Positions 27,798 to 36,005 of a stretch of DNA of 52,006 nt are shown here, in pieces. The stretch covers positions 1 through 52,006 of the forward strand of contig NZ_JACZFQ010000092.1 of assembly GCF_014904755.1 (NCBI RefSeq), given 5' to 3'. The stretch's first letter is position 1. Each line of letters opens with the position of its first letter. The DNA is from Neoluteolibacter marinus. GTDB taxonomy: Bacteria; Verrucomicrobiota; Verrucomicrobiia; Verrucomicrobiales; Akkermansiaceae. The notes below the pieces were generated by a model. That model had not been told where the DNA came from, searched no databases, and was given only the letters and a program-made list of their open reading frames with translations. Made by a program: the position numbers and the translations under genes.

Positions 27798-28193
27798 TTA
27801 CCAGCGGCGGCCACCGCCACCGCCGCCACCGCGACGGTCGTCGCCGTAGCCACCACCACCACCGCGGCGGTCACCACCGTAGCCACCGCCGCCCCGGCGA
27901 TCGCCACCGCCGCGACGGTCACCGCCGCCGCCGAAGGACGGGCGTTCCTCGCGCGGGCGCGCTTCGTTGACCGTCAGGTTGCGGCCGCCGAAGTCCTGGC
28001 CGTCGAGGCCCTTGATCGCGGCATCCATGGCTTCCTTGCTGTCCATGGTGACGAAGGCAAAGCCGCGCGGGCGGCCGGTTTCGCGATCCATGACCAAGTG
28101 CACGTCGGTGACGCCGCCGAACTGGCCGAAGGCTTCGCGCAATTCTTCTTCGCCGGCGGAGAAGGGGAGATTCCCCACATACATTTTGCTCAT
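27798..28193 (-). CDS. RRM-type RNA-binding protein with Gly/Arg-rich tail
   Basis: 131 residues: one RRM (1-80) and a Gly-rich tail with RGG-like repeats ([15 protein letters not shown]). RNP2 is MYVGNLPF (4-11) and RNP1 is RGFAFVTM (43-50), both intact. Such small RRM proteins of cyanobacteria and Verrucomicrobia bind single-stranded RNA and are often cold-induced; a chaperone or stability role is likely. The ATG has no Shine-Dalgarno sequence. The 308-bp gap upstream is shared with the divergent desaturase gene, which is fitting since membrane desaturases are also cold-responsive in many bacteria. I see no clear conserved cold-shock leader in the gap. Confidence 0.93.
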   Translation of the reverse strand: MSKMYVGNLPFSAGEEELREAFGQFGGVTDVHLVMDRETGRPRGFAFVTMDSKEAMDAAIKGLDGQDFGGRNLTVNEARPREERPSFGGGGDRRGGGDRRGGGGYGGDRRGGGGGYGDDRRGGGGGGGRRW

Positions 28194-28445
28194 TCTAATC
28201 AGGTGGCCCGAACTACTACTGCTTCTTCTTCGACTGTCCCCGAGAACCGGGTTTCAAATCACCACCGAATGATTCCACTCACCTGATGACCCTCCATGCC
28301 TTGAATCTTCCAGGCGGCGAGCGCGGGGTGACCATGAGGCCAAGGGGGGTTCCCGCAAGCTTCGAATTTGAAAAATATTGCTTCGTGTTTCCACGCATTT
28401 TGCGGCGCTGCATGGAAAAGAATGGCTAACGAAGTGCTTGGTTCA

Positions 28446-28474
28446 TTGACCTCGTTCACCGCCCGGGCTATCGG
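28446..28474 (+). promoter_or_regulatory. Candidate sigma-70 promoter of the desaturase gene
   Basis: TTGACC and TATCGG separated by 17 bp, ending 27 bp before the desaturase ATG. The 28194-28501 gap otherwise shows an AT-rich block (AATTTGAAAAATATTG near 28365), and I see no other element there. Confidence 0.45.
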
Positions 28475-28501
28475 TGTCCGCCCTCCGGGGCGCCTTTCCC
28501 T

Positions 28502-29623
28502 ATGAAATCACGCATTTCCCTCGAGCGGGTGGACTGGATCAACACCATCTTCCTCGGGATCATTACCTTGCTGGCCCTGACCGCGGCCCCCGTCTTCCTG
28601 ATCAAGAACGGCATGCCTGCATTCCTTGGCGGAATGTTCGCCTTTTACTGCATCGCGACCGGCATGAGCATCACGCTCGGTTACCACCGGCTGTTCTCCC
28701 ACCTGTCGTTCAAGGCGAAGTGGCCGGTCAAACTTTTCACTCTCGTTTTCGGGGCCTGTGCCTTCGAAAACTCGGCGCTCAACTGGGTCTCCGACCACCG
28801 CCGCCATCACAAGCACACGGATCACGACGACGATCCCTATGACATTTCCAAGGGTTTCTTCTGGGCCCACATCGGCTGGATCCTCTTCAAGCAGCTGCCC
28901 GAGCCGCCGCTCGACAACGTCAACGACCTCCGCAAGGACAAGCTGGTGATGTGGCAGCACCGCTGGGACAAGGTCATCGCCCTGCTGGTCGGCCTCGTGC
29001 TCCCGTCGGTCCTCGGCTACTTCTTTGCCGGCGGTGCCACCGGTGCCCTCGGCGGCTTCCTGATCGCCGGCGTGCTGCGCGTCTTCTGTGTCCAGCAGTG
29101 CACCTTCTTCATCAACTCGCTCTGCCACACCATCGGCCGCCAGCCCTACTCGACCCGCTGCAGCGCACGTGACAGCTTCGTGATGTCGCTCTTCACCTTC
29201 GGCGAGGGCTACCACAACTATCACCACGAGTTCCAACACGACTACCGCAACGGCGTGAAGCCTTGGAACTTCGACCCGACCAAGTGGGCGATCTGGGCGC
29301 TTTCCAAGCTGGGTCTTGCCAGCGACCTGCGCCGCGTGCCGGAAACCAAGGTGTTGCTCGCCGAGATGGCTGAAGCCCGCCGCCGCGCCAACCTCGAGTT
29401 GGCCCGCCTGCAGGAAGCCGGCGACCATCCGCTCCGCGACAAGGCCCTGGAGGCGATGAACGCGCTGATCGAGCGCCTCAGCACCAACTACCACGACCTC
29501 GAGAAGGCCATGGCTGATCGCGTCGAGCTGTCCCGCAAGGCGCTGCGCAACTGGAGCCGCGAGACCCGCGAGATGCTCGATCACCTCGCCGAGATCCGCC
29601 GCGGTCGACGGGTTCCCGCCTGA
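28502..29623 (+). CDS. Membrane fatty-acid desaturase (acyl-CoA/delta-9 type) with helical tail
   Basis: 373 residues. Three His boxes of membrane di-iron desaturases are present: HRLFSH (62-67), HRRHH (99-103) and HNYHH (238-242). Two pairs of membrane helices fit the family (around 14-34 and 40-60; 155-175 and 180-200). The enzyme would introduce a double bond into acyl chains, changing membrane fluidity. After about residue 275 there is an extra ~95-residue charged helical, coiled-coil-like tail (EMAEARRRANLELARLQ...), longer than in the usual stearoyl-CoA desaturase-like proteins. Its neighbour is the divergent RRM gene. A strong terminator follows. Confidence 0.93.
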   Translation: MKSRISLERVDWINTIFLGIITLLALTAAPVFLIKNGMPAFLGGMFAFYCIATGMSITLGYHRLFSHLSFKAKWPVKLFTLVFGACAFENSALNWVSDHRRHHKHTDHDDDPYDISKGFFWAHIGWILFKQLPEPPLDNVNDLRKDKLVMWQHRWDKVIALLVGLVLPSVLGYFFAGGATGALGGFLIAGVLRVFCVQQCTFFINSLCHTIGRQPYSTRCSARDSFVMSLFTFGEGYHNYHHEFQHDYRNGVKPWNFDPTKWAIWALSKLGLASDLRRVPETKVLLAEMAEARRRANLELARLQEAGDHPLRDKALEAMNALIERLSTNYHDLEKAMADRVELSRKALRNWSRETREMLDHLAEIRRGRRVPA

Positions 29624-29642
29624 TCCCCGCCTCCCGATTTTC

Positions 29643-29677
29643 AAAAAGCCGCCCGGTCCCGCCGGGCGGCTTTTTTT
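29643..29677 (+). terminator. Rho-independent terminator after the desaturase
   Basis: Stem GCCGCCCGG / CCGGGCGGC with a five-base loop, flanked by five As and seven Ts. It works for the + strand and, through the A-tract, possibly in both directions. Confidence 0.95.
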
Positions 29678-29730
29678 GTCTTCGGCTCACCTCGCCCTTG
29701 CGAAGTGCCCGCCAGGAGCGATGGGAAAGA

Positions 29731-30744
29731 ATGGCTGAAACCTTCCACGCATGGGCCGCCGCTGAGCGCGGCAAAGTTCTCACTCCCTTCGACTACCAGC
29801 CGGGGGACCTGGGCCCGGAGCAGGTCCAGATCCGGGTGGAGACCTGCGGGATCTGCCACTCCGACCTGTCGATGATCGACAACGAATGGGGAAATGCGGT
29901 GTATCCGCTGGTCGCCGGCCACGAGGCGATCGGGGTGGTTGAGGCGGCCGGCGAGCACGCCAAGGGCGTCAAGGTCGGCGACCGCGTCGGCCTCGGCTGG
30001 TTCGCGGGCTCCTGCATGAGCTGCCGGCCCTGCCTTTCCGGTCGTCACAATCTTTGCGCGGACGCCGAACAGACGATCGTCGGCCGCCACGGGGGCTTTG
30101 CCGACCGCGTGCGCTGCCACTGGAGCTGGGCGATCCGCTTGCCGGAAGGCATCGACGCGTCAAAGGCGGGCCCCTTGTTTTGCGGCGGGATCACGGTGTT
30201 CGGGCCGATCGCCGATTTCGGGGTCAAACCGACGGATCGCGTGGGGGTGATCGGCATCGGTGGTCTCGGCCACCTGGCGCTGCAGTTCCTCAACAAGTGG
30301 GGCTGTCACGTCACCGCCTTCACCTCGAGTGATTCCAAGGCGGACGAGGCGAAGGCGCTGGGTGCCCACGCGGTGCTGAACTCCCGCGACAGTGCCGCCA
30401 TGAAATCGGCGGCAGGCAGCTTCGACTTCATCCTTTCCACGGTGAACGTGCCGCTCGACTGGAACAGCTACCTCGGGCTGCTCGCGCCCGATGGCCGGCT
30501 GCACTTCGTTGGCGCGGTGCTCGAGCCGGTCCAGGTGCCGGCCTTCGCGCTGATCGGTGGCCGCAAGCGCATCAGCGGATCGCCGCTGGGATCGATCGCC
30601 ACGGTGAAGGACATGCTCGATTTCTGCGCGCGGCATGCGATCGCCCCGCAGACCGAAACCTTCGCGATGGGCGAGATCAATGATGCCCTGGAACACCTGA
30701 GGGCCGGCAAGGCCCGCTACCGGGTGGTGCTTGAGAATCGCTGA
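29731..30744 (+). CDS. Zinc-dependent alcohol dehydrogenase (CAD/YahK-like)
   Basis: 337 residues from ATG 29731 (MAETFHAWAA). Catalytic zinc ligands are C39/C42-H43 region (CGICHSD) and H64-E65 (GHE). The structural zinc site is C95, C98, C101 and C109. The nucleotide-binding motif is GIGGLGHLA. The start MAETFHAWAA...GKVLTPFDYQPGDLGPEQVQ (pieces) matches the NADP-dependent cinnamyl-alcohol-dehydrogenase-like aldehyde reductases. It likely reduces broad aldehydes in the cytosol, often a detoxification role. The frame extends to 29698, but MAETF fits the family N-terminus better. It is a single gene between a terminator and the next promoter region. Confidence 0.93.
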   Translation: MAETFHAWAAAERGKVLTPFDYQPGDLGPEQVQIRVETCGICHSDLSMIDNEWGNAVYPLVAGHEAIGVVEAAGEHAKGVKVGDRVGLGWFAGSCMSCRPCLSGRHNLCADAEQTIVGRHGGFADRVRCHWSWAIRLPEGIDASKAGPLFCGGITVFGPIADFGVKPTDRVGVIGIGGLGHLALQFLNKWGCHVTAFTSSDSKADEAKALGAHAVLNSRDSAAMKSAAGSFDFILSTVNVPLDWNSYLGLLAPDGRLHFVGAVLEPVQVPAFALIGGRKRISGSPLGSIATVKDMLDFCARHAIAPQTETFAMGEINDALEHLRAGKARYRVVLENR

Positions 30745-30800
30745 GCATCCGGAGCTTCCGCCGTGGACGAATCGGGCAGATTCACCTCCGCTCGCCAGTT

Positions 30801-30840
30801 GCATTTTGCAATTGCGGTGATCGTGAAGTAGCATTTTGCA
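30801..30840 (+). promoter_or_regulatory. Two exact GCATTTTGCA repeats before the sigma-54 regulator gene
   Basis: GCATTTTGCA occurs at 30801-30810 and 30831-30840, 30 bp apart (about three helical turns). Each is a near-palindrome (TGCA-TTT-TGCA for the first). They lie 114-153 bp before the regulator ATG in an otherwise gene-free 209-bp gap, and look like paired binding sites for a dimeric regulator. Confidence 0.45.
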
Positions 30841-30953
30841 CGAACCTGGCCACCTCACTTCTCCGCTCCGCTGTTCTAACACCATGACTGTCAGTCGGCC
30901 GGGGATCGGGGTTCGGGAAGGCACGGTGACTGTTAAACGAAGCCCCGGAACAC

Positions 30954-32321
30954 ATGGACATTCTCATTGTAGACGACGACAAGTCGATCCGGACGACGAC
31001 GGCCTTGGCTTTGGAGAGCGAGGGGCACTACGTCGAAATGGCCGAGGACGGAGACTCCGCTCTGAAACGGATCAAGGAAGAGGACTTCGAGCTGGTTTTC
31101 CTCGATCTGCGGCTGGGGGATCAGGACGGTCTGACCGTGCTGCAGGACATCCTGAAGCTGCGGCCGCGGCAGCTGGTGACCATTTTTACCGCCCACGCCT
31201 CGGTCTCGACCGCGGTGAAGGCGACCCAGCTCGGGGCCTTCGACTACCTTGAGAAGCCCTTCACGCCGGACCAGCTGCGGGCGATCCTCGCGAAGGCCAA
31301 AAAGGCGCTGCAGACCCGCGACGAGGTCGTCCGGCTTGAGGAAACGGTGCAGGAACTGAAGGCCGAGGCCCGCCACGGGTCCCCGCCGATGCGCTTCGTT
31401 TCGTCGGACGACCGCACCAATGCCGAGCTGGAGACCTTGTTCCGCGCCGCGGCGTCGCCAGCCTCGGTGCTGATTCTCGGGGAGAGCGGCACCGGCAAAA
31501 GCGTGATCGCCCGCGAGGTCCATGACCGCAGCCACCTCCGCGACAAACCTTTCGTGACCGTCAGCTGCCCCAGCCTGTCGAAGGAGCTGCTGGAGAGCGT
31601 GCTGTTCGGCCACGTGAAGGGGTCGTTCACCGGCGCGATCAAGGACACCTGGGGCAAGGTCCATGCGGCGGACGGCGGTACCCTTTTCCTCGACGAGATC
31701 GGTGAGCTGCCGATGGAGATCCAGCCGAAGCTGCTGCGCTTGCTGCAGGAACGGGAGTATGAGCGGCTCGGCGAGAACAAGGTGCGCCCGTGCAACGTCC
31801 GGATCATCGCGGCGACCAACCGCGACCTGGTGGCCGGGGTGGCCGCGAACACCTTCCGCGAGGATCTCTACTACCGTCTCAACGTCATCAGCATCACGGT
31901 TCCGCCGCTGCGCGAGCGGCGTGCCGACCTGCTGGCCTTCGCCAACGACTACCTGGAGTTCTTCAGCGGCCAGATGGGCCGGAAGCTCAACGGCTTCTCG
32001 GAGAGCGGTCGCCAGGCCCTGATCCGCCACGGTTGGCCGGGCAACCTCCGCGAGCTGCGCAATGCCATCGAAAGGGCCGCGATCCTGGCCCGTGGCAATC
32101 AGATCGAGGACGTCGATCTGCCGACGCCCGCCGCCTCGGAAAGCCCGACGGGTGCGCCGTCCGGTCCGGTGATCGGCGGGGAGTACAGCATGGAGGACAT
32201 CGAGCATTTCCATCTTCGCGAGGTGCTCCGCTGGGCGCCGACCTTGCAGGATGCGGCCGCCATCCTCGGAATCGACAAGGCGACGCTCTATCGCAAGCGC
32301 AAGCGGCTCGGCATCGACTGA
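30954..32321 (+). CDS. Sigma-54-dependent response regulator (NtrC/AlgB-like)
   Basis: 455 residues: receiver domain (1-115, phospho-acceptor D51 in FLDLRLGD, K101), AAA+ domain (about 145-385) and a Fis-type HTH at the end (QDAAAILGIDKATLYRKR). Walker A is GESGTGKS (176-183). The sigma-54 contact loop reads GSFTGA (223-228), one residue different from GAFTGA. Walker B is GTLFLDEIGELP (about 242-253), and the arginine-finger region is FREDLYYRLNV. It activates sigma-54 promoters after phosphorylation. The kinase gene starts 11 bp after its stop, in the same order as algB-kinB of Pseudomonas. Targets are unknown, and sigma-54 sites were not identified here. Confidence 0.94.
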   Translation: MDILIVDDDKSIRTTTALALESEGHYVEMAEDGDSALKRIKEEDFELVFLDLRLGDQDGLTVLQDILKLRPRQLVTIFTAHASVSTAVKATQLGAFDYLEKPFTPDQLRAILAKAKKALQTRDEVVRLEETVQELKAEARHGSPPMRFVSSDDRTNAELETLFRAAASPASVLILGESGTGKSVIAREVHDRSHLRDKPFVTVSCPSLSKELLESVLFGHVKGSFTGAIKDTWGKVHAADGGTLFLDEIGELPMEIQPKLLRLLQEREYERLGENKVRPCNVRIIAATNRDLVAGVAANTFREDLYYRLNVISITVPPLRERRADLLAFANDYLEFFSGQMGRKLNGFSESGRQALIRHGWPGNLRELRNAIERAAILARGNQIEDVDLPTPAASESPTGAPSGPVIGGEYSMEDIEHFHLREVLRWAPTLQDAAAILGIDKATLYRKRKRLGID

Positions 32322-32332
32322 AACCCGAATCC

Positions 32333-34147
32333 ATGCTCCGCACCCGATTGTTCTACGGTCTGCTGACCCTGATCCTCCTGCTGTGGGGGGTCGGGGCGGC
32401 CGCGCTTTTGCTGGTCCATGACTCGAATGTGAGGTCCGAGGAGCGCCTCCGGGAAAACTATCCGGCGATCAAGACCGCTCGCGGGATGCGCACGGTCACC
32501 TCGACCGTCAACACCCACTACCTGCCGGCCCTCGCGGCGGCACCGGACGACGGGGAGGTCGACCGGAGTCTCTACGACGAGCAGCACGCGGAGCTGCTGG
32601 AGCGCCTCAACAGCCTGCGCTCCGCCCGGCAGGGGGATGCACAGTGGGCCGACGTGGTGGGCCGCCTCGACCTCGCACTGAAAGCCTACTTCCAAGGATA
32701 CGACCGGTTTTTTGGCGGCGAGCAGGTGACCCGCGATGAACGCGCCGGCTTGCTCGAGTACCTCAGCAGCCAGACCCAGCGGATCACCGAGTTGTCGGAG
32801 GGAGTGATCTCGCTGGCCGAGAACAAGATGCTCGTGAGCACCCGGGTCTTGTCCGAGGAAAGCGCCAAGAACACGATTTTCGTGGCGACCCTGGTGATGC
32901 TCGGGACATCCATCGCGGTGCTGATCTACTTCCAGCTGGTGCGCCATCTGGTGGATCCGGTGATCGGCCTGAAGCGCTCGATCGAGGAGATCCGCAAGGG
33001 CAACTTCGAACTCTCCCTGCCGGAGTCCAGTCCGGACAGCGAGTTCCGGGCGGTGACCTCCGCCTTCAACGACATGGCCGCGGAGCTTCACCTGCGGCGC
33101 GGCGAGACCGATGAGCGGCTGATGCGCACCAACCTGGTCAACCGGGCGATTCTCGAGGCGATCCCGTCGCCGGTCTTCGTGCTCGGCGAGGACGGCCGCA
33201 TCCTGCAGGTCAACCCGGCGGCCGAGGCCTTGACCGAGAACCTGGGGGTGTCCAACCGCCTGCCGGCGAAGATCCAGCGCATCCTCGACGAAACGGTGGA
33301 GGCCGGGAGCAACCACCTGCCGGAGGATCCGCGGGAGGCCTTGTTGTTCCGGGTCAACGAGCGCGAATACTACTACCTGCCGCGCATCTTCCGCTTCACC
33401 TCCGACGACGGGATCCACTCCGGCCGCGCCGTGCTGCTTCACAATGTCACCCGCATCCGCTGGCTGGATGACATGAAGACCAACCTCATTTCGACCGTCA
33501 GCCATGAGATCAAAACCCCGCTGACCGGGATCCGGATGGTCCTCCACCTGCTCCTGGAAGAGCGCTCGGGAGCACTGACGGATGTCCAGAAGACCATGGT
33601 CAATTCGGCCAGTTCCGACTGCGAGCGCCTGCTGGTGACGCTGAACACGCTGCTGGACTTGTCCCGTGCCGAAAGCGGCACGACCCACCTCGACCGCCAG
33701 CCGACCTCGATGGCCGAGGTCGTGGCGCGCGTCGAGCGCCTGTTCCTGCCGAAGACGACGGAGAAGAATCTCAGCTTCCGCTTCGACATCGCCGACAACC
33801 TGCCCGACGTCCACGCCGATCCCCTGCGGCTCGACGAGGTGATGAACAACCTGGTGTCGAATGCCTTCAAGCACAGTCCGGAGGGCGGGACGATCATCCT
33901 CAAGGTGGCCCGGGCCGGGGAGGGCTTCGTGCGGGCATCGGTGATTGACGAAGGTCCCGGCGTGCCCGAGGCGTCCCAGAGCAGGGTTTTCGAGCGCTTC
34001 TTCCGCGCCCCGGGCCAGGAGACGGACGGGGTCGGGCTCGGCCTGTTCATTTCACGTGAAATCATGAGAGCCCACGAAGGCCGGATCGGCCTGCTCGACC
34101 GGGCCGACAACAAGACGGAGTTTTATATTGATGTGCCCCTCGCCTGA
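32333..34147 (+). CDS. Sensor histidine kinase (KinB-like)
   Basis: 604 residues. TM1 at 6-28, a periplasmic sensor region to about 180 (helical, four-helix-bundle-like), TM2 at 181-203, HAMP at 204-255, PAS at about 270-375, HisKA with the phospho-acceptor H391 (SHEIKTPL), and HATPase_c with NNLVSNAFKHS, DEGPGVP and GVGLGLF. This order is that of KinB. It should phosphorylate (or dephosphorylate) the regulator encoded just upstream and perhaps the receiver protein downstream, whose start overlaps its last 17 bases. The ATG at 32333 follows the regulator stop by 11 bp. The signal sensed is not predictable. Confidence 0.93.
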   Translation: MLRTRLFYGLLTLILLLWGVGAAALLLVHDSNVRSEERLRENYPAIKTARGMRTVTSTVNTHYLPALAAAPDDGEVDRSLYDEQHAELLERLNSLRSARQGDAQWADVVGRLDLALKAYFQGYDRFFGGEQVTRDERAGLLEYLSSQTQRITELSEGVISLAENKMLVSTRVLSEESAKNTIFVATLVMLGTSIAVLIYFQLVRHLVDPVIGLKRSIEEIRKGNFELSLPESSPDSEFRAVTSAFNDMAAELHLRRGETDERLMRTNLVNRAILEAIPSPVFVLGEDGRILQVNPAAEALTENLGVSNRLPAKIQRILDETVEAGSNHLPEDPREALLFRVNEREYYYLPRIFRFTSDDGIHSGRAVLLHNVTRIRWLDDMKTNLISTVSHEIKTPLTGIRMVLHLLLEERSGALTDVQKTMVNSASSDCERLLVTLNTLLDLSRAESGTTHLDRQPTSMAEVVARVERLFLPKTTEKNLSFRFDIADNLPDVHADPLRLDEVMNNLVSNAFKHSPEGGTIILKVARAGEGFVRASVIDEGPGVPEASQSRVFERFFRAPGQETDGVGLGLFISREIMRAHEGRIGLLDRADNKTEFYIDVPLA

Positions 34148-34748
34148 CCACGGGGTTGATGATGCCCGGGACCGATACAAGGTGCTTGTCGTTGATGACG
34201 AGCCGACCTTGCGTCTGGGATTTTCGTACGCCCTGGCGGACCATGAAACTGACACGGCATCGGGCGGTCAGGAGGCCTTGAACAAATTGGAGCAAGGGGA
34301 CTACGACATCGTCGTCCTCGACCTGCGGATGCCGGAAGTCGATGGACTGCAGGTGATCGAGGCCCTGCGCGGCAGGGGCGATGATCTGCCGGTGGTCCTG
34401 TGCAGCGCGGCGGTCACGCCGGCGGCTGCCCTGCGGGCGATCGGCGGCAAGGTGGTGGATTTCCTGCTCAAGCCGGTGTGCCCGGCGGAACTGCGGGGCG
34501 TGATCGAGTACGTGCTCCAGCCGTCCGGCGACCCACTCTCCCTGGCGATGCGGGAAGCCCGCACGGGCCGGCTGGACGAGGCCTTGGCTTACCTCGACGA
34601 CGGGCCGGCGGACTGTCCGCGGATCGCAACGTGGCGGCACATCCTCGGCGCGCTCCGTTCTGCTGAGCCCGACCGGAAAGCCGCCGCCGCGGCGAAGCTG
34701 GAGATCGAGGGCTTGAAGCACCTCTCCTTTCGCCTGCCGGAAGACTGA
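34131..34748 (+). CDS. Receiver-domain protein without a DNA-binding output
   Basis: 205 residues. A complete receiver domain (about 15-130) with the acidic pair VVDDEP, phospho-acceptor D64 (VLDLRMPEVDG) and conserved Lys in FLLKPV. The last 70 residues are helical (LAMREARTGRLDEALAYLDDGP, written as two parts; WRHILGALR), TPR-like rather than HTH, so output by protein contact is likely. The ATG at 34131 lies inside the kinase gene (17-bp overlap), which implies coupling and shows that it belongs to this signalling operon. It could be a phosphate sink, or a switch acting on the kinase. Confidence 0.9.
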   Translation: MCPSPDHGVDDARDRYKVLVVDDEPTLRLGFSYALADHETDTASGGQEALNKLEQGDYDIVVLDLRMPEVDGLQVIEALRGRGDDLPVVLCSAAVTPAAALRAIGGKVVDFLLKPVCPAELRGVIEYVLQPSGDPLSLAMREARTGRLDEALAYLDDGPADCPRIATWRHILGALRSAEPDRKAAAAAKLEIEGLKHLSFRLPED

Positions 34749-34776
34749 CCGGAAAAGCCGATCGGGTACGCGAAAG

Positions 34777-34803
34777 CAGGGATCCGGTGGAACCGGATCC
34801 CTG
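34777..34803. terminator. Perfect hairpin between convergent signalling and ribosomal genes
   Basis: CAGGGATCCGGT and its complement, 12 bp each, around a GGA loop. No T-run follows on either strand, so it may act as a transcript end or stabiliser rather than a full rho-independent terminator. Confidence 0.5.
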
Positions 34804-34854
34804 TCGGGAAGATTTCAATCTCAAGCACGGGTGACGCCCGCGGCACGCAAGTCC

Positions 34855-34959
34855 TCAGGACTTGTAACGCAGACGCTTCTTGTGGCGGTTCTGCTTCATG
34901 CGCTTCTTGCGCTTGTGCTTGTTGATTTTCGTCTTACGGCGTTTCTTGAGCGAGCCCAT
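34855..34959 (-). CDS. Tiny basic ribosomal protein-like gene (AURKAIP1/COX24 domain, bS22-like)
   Basis: A 34-residue ORF, too short for usual cut-offs: MGSLKKRRKTKINKHK then RKKRMKQNRHKKRLRYKS. It is almost all Lys and Arg, with the MG(S)xxKKRRK start and KxNRHKKR end of the AURKAIP1/COX24-type small ribosomal proteins annotated in Chlorobi, Bacteroidetes and Verrucomicrobia and related to mycobacterial bS22. It probably binds 16S rRNA in the 30S subunit. It lies 33 bp after the hisG stop on the same strand and is followed by the hairpin at 34777. High Lys/Arg codon regularity (AAG, CGC) supports real coding. Confidence 0.85.
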   Translation of the reverse strand: MGSLKKRRKTKINKHKRKKRMKQNRHKKRLRYKS

Positions 34960-34992
34960 GGTTTGCTTGGGGTTACGGTTTGCTAGGAAAGT

Positions 34993-35880
34993 TCAGGGGA
35001 CGATCTTGTTGAGCGGATACTCGATGATGCCTTCGGCACCGAGTTCCTTGAGCGTCGGGATGATGTCGCGGACGACCTTCTCGCCGATCACCGTTTCCAC
35101 CGCGACCCAGCCATCCTCGGAGAGCTTGGAGACCGTCGGCCGGCGCATGGCGGGCAGGAGTTCGAGGAGAGCCGGAAGCTTGTCCTCGGGAAGGTTCATC
35201 TTCAAGCCCACCTTGTCGCGGGCTTCCAATGCGGCCTTCAGGAGAAGCGTCAGCCGCTCCATCTTTTGTTTTTTCCAAGGATCGGCCGCCGCCGCCTTGG
35301 ACGCGTAGAAATGGGGGAACGAGGTCAACAGGGTGTCGACGATCCGCAGCTTGTTGGCGCGGATCGAGGAGCCGGTTTCGGTCACGTCGACGATGGCGTC
35401 GACGAGGTCCGGGACCTTCACTTCGGTGGCGCCCCAGGAGAATTCAACCTCGGCCTGGATGCCCTTCGACTCCAGGTAGCGCTTGGTGATGGCGACGCCC
35501 TCGGTGGCGATGCGCTTGCCCTGGAGGTCTTCCGGTTTGCGGATCGCGGAATCCTCGGGGACGACCAGCACCCAATGGGTCGGGCGCGGGGTGGCGCGGG
35601 AGTAGGGAAGCTCGGCGAGGTCGACCAGGTTGTCGGCGAATTCGCTGGCCCAATCGAGTCCGGTGATCCCGCAGTCGATGAAGCCCTGGTCGATGTAGCG
35701 GGCGACTTCCTGGGCGCGGATCAGGTAGAGATCGAGCTCGGAGTCGTTCGACGCCGGGCGCAGGCCGCGGGAGGACACGTACACCTCGTAACCGGCCTTC
35801 TCGAGAAGATCGATCGTCGGGCCCTCCAGGCTTCCCTTGGGAATGGCCAGTTTCAGGGTGTTTTCGGTGCTTTCTGCCAT
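34993..35880 (-). CDS. hisG: ATP phosphoribosyltransferase, long form
   Basis: First step of histidine synthesis: ATP plus PRPP gives phosphoribosyl-ATP. 295 residues from the ATG at 35880 (MAESTENTLKLAIPKGSLE); the extra upstream codons to 35922 look non-coding. Family blocks are LAIPKGSLEG, the CGITGLDW stretch, RIATEGVAITKRYL, the GATEVKVPDLVDAIVDVTETG PRPP region (pieces) and SFPHFYASK. The last ~75 residues (LPAMRRPTVSKL, GWVAVETVI, LGAEGIIEYPLNKIV) form the HisG_C domain, so this is the long form that is feedback-inhibited by histidine and needs no HisZ. Other his genes are not adjacent. Confidence 0.95.
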   Translation of the reverse strand: MAESTENTLKLAIPKGSLEGPTIDLLEKAGYEVYVSSRGLRPASNDSELDLYLIRAQEVARYIDQGFIDCGITGLDWASEFADNLVDLAELPYSRATPRPTHWVLVVPEDSAIRKPEDLQGKRIATEGVAITKRYLESKGIQAEVEFSWGATEVKVPDLVDAIVDVTETGSSIRANKLRIVDTLLTSFPHFYASKAAAADPWKKQKMERLTLLLKAALEARDKVGLKMNLPEDKLPALLELLPAMRRPTVSKLSEDGWVAVETVIGEKVVRDIIPTLKELGAEGIIEYPLNKIVP

Positions 35881-35954
35881 CGGGCGGGCGGCGGGGATAG
35901 CGGCGGGACGGCGCGGAGGCAAGGGAAGTTTTTAGAACGATGTCGCGACGGAAA

Positions 35955-35982
35955 GGGTCCGGCGGCTTGCACCGCCGGACCC
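35955..35982 (-). terminator. Hairpin after the secreted lectin-like gene
   Basis: GGGTCCGGCGG and its exact complement (11 bp) around a six-base loop, 24 bp after the stop at 36006 when read on the minus strand. Only three Ts follow, so termination strength is uncertain. Confidence 0.6.
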
Positions 35983-36005
35983 AGGGTCGCCACAACACGG
36001 GAAGA

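Noticed and set aside
27710-27922. N-terminal Ala/Val-rich extension of the amidase
   Set aside because: It is the shadow of the Gly-rich tail codons of the RRM gene; the lipobox start at 27709 is far more plausible.
27798-27960. GC-rich repeats that could be read as a DNA repeat array
   Set aside because: They are codon repeats for the RGG/Gly-rich tail of the RRM protein.
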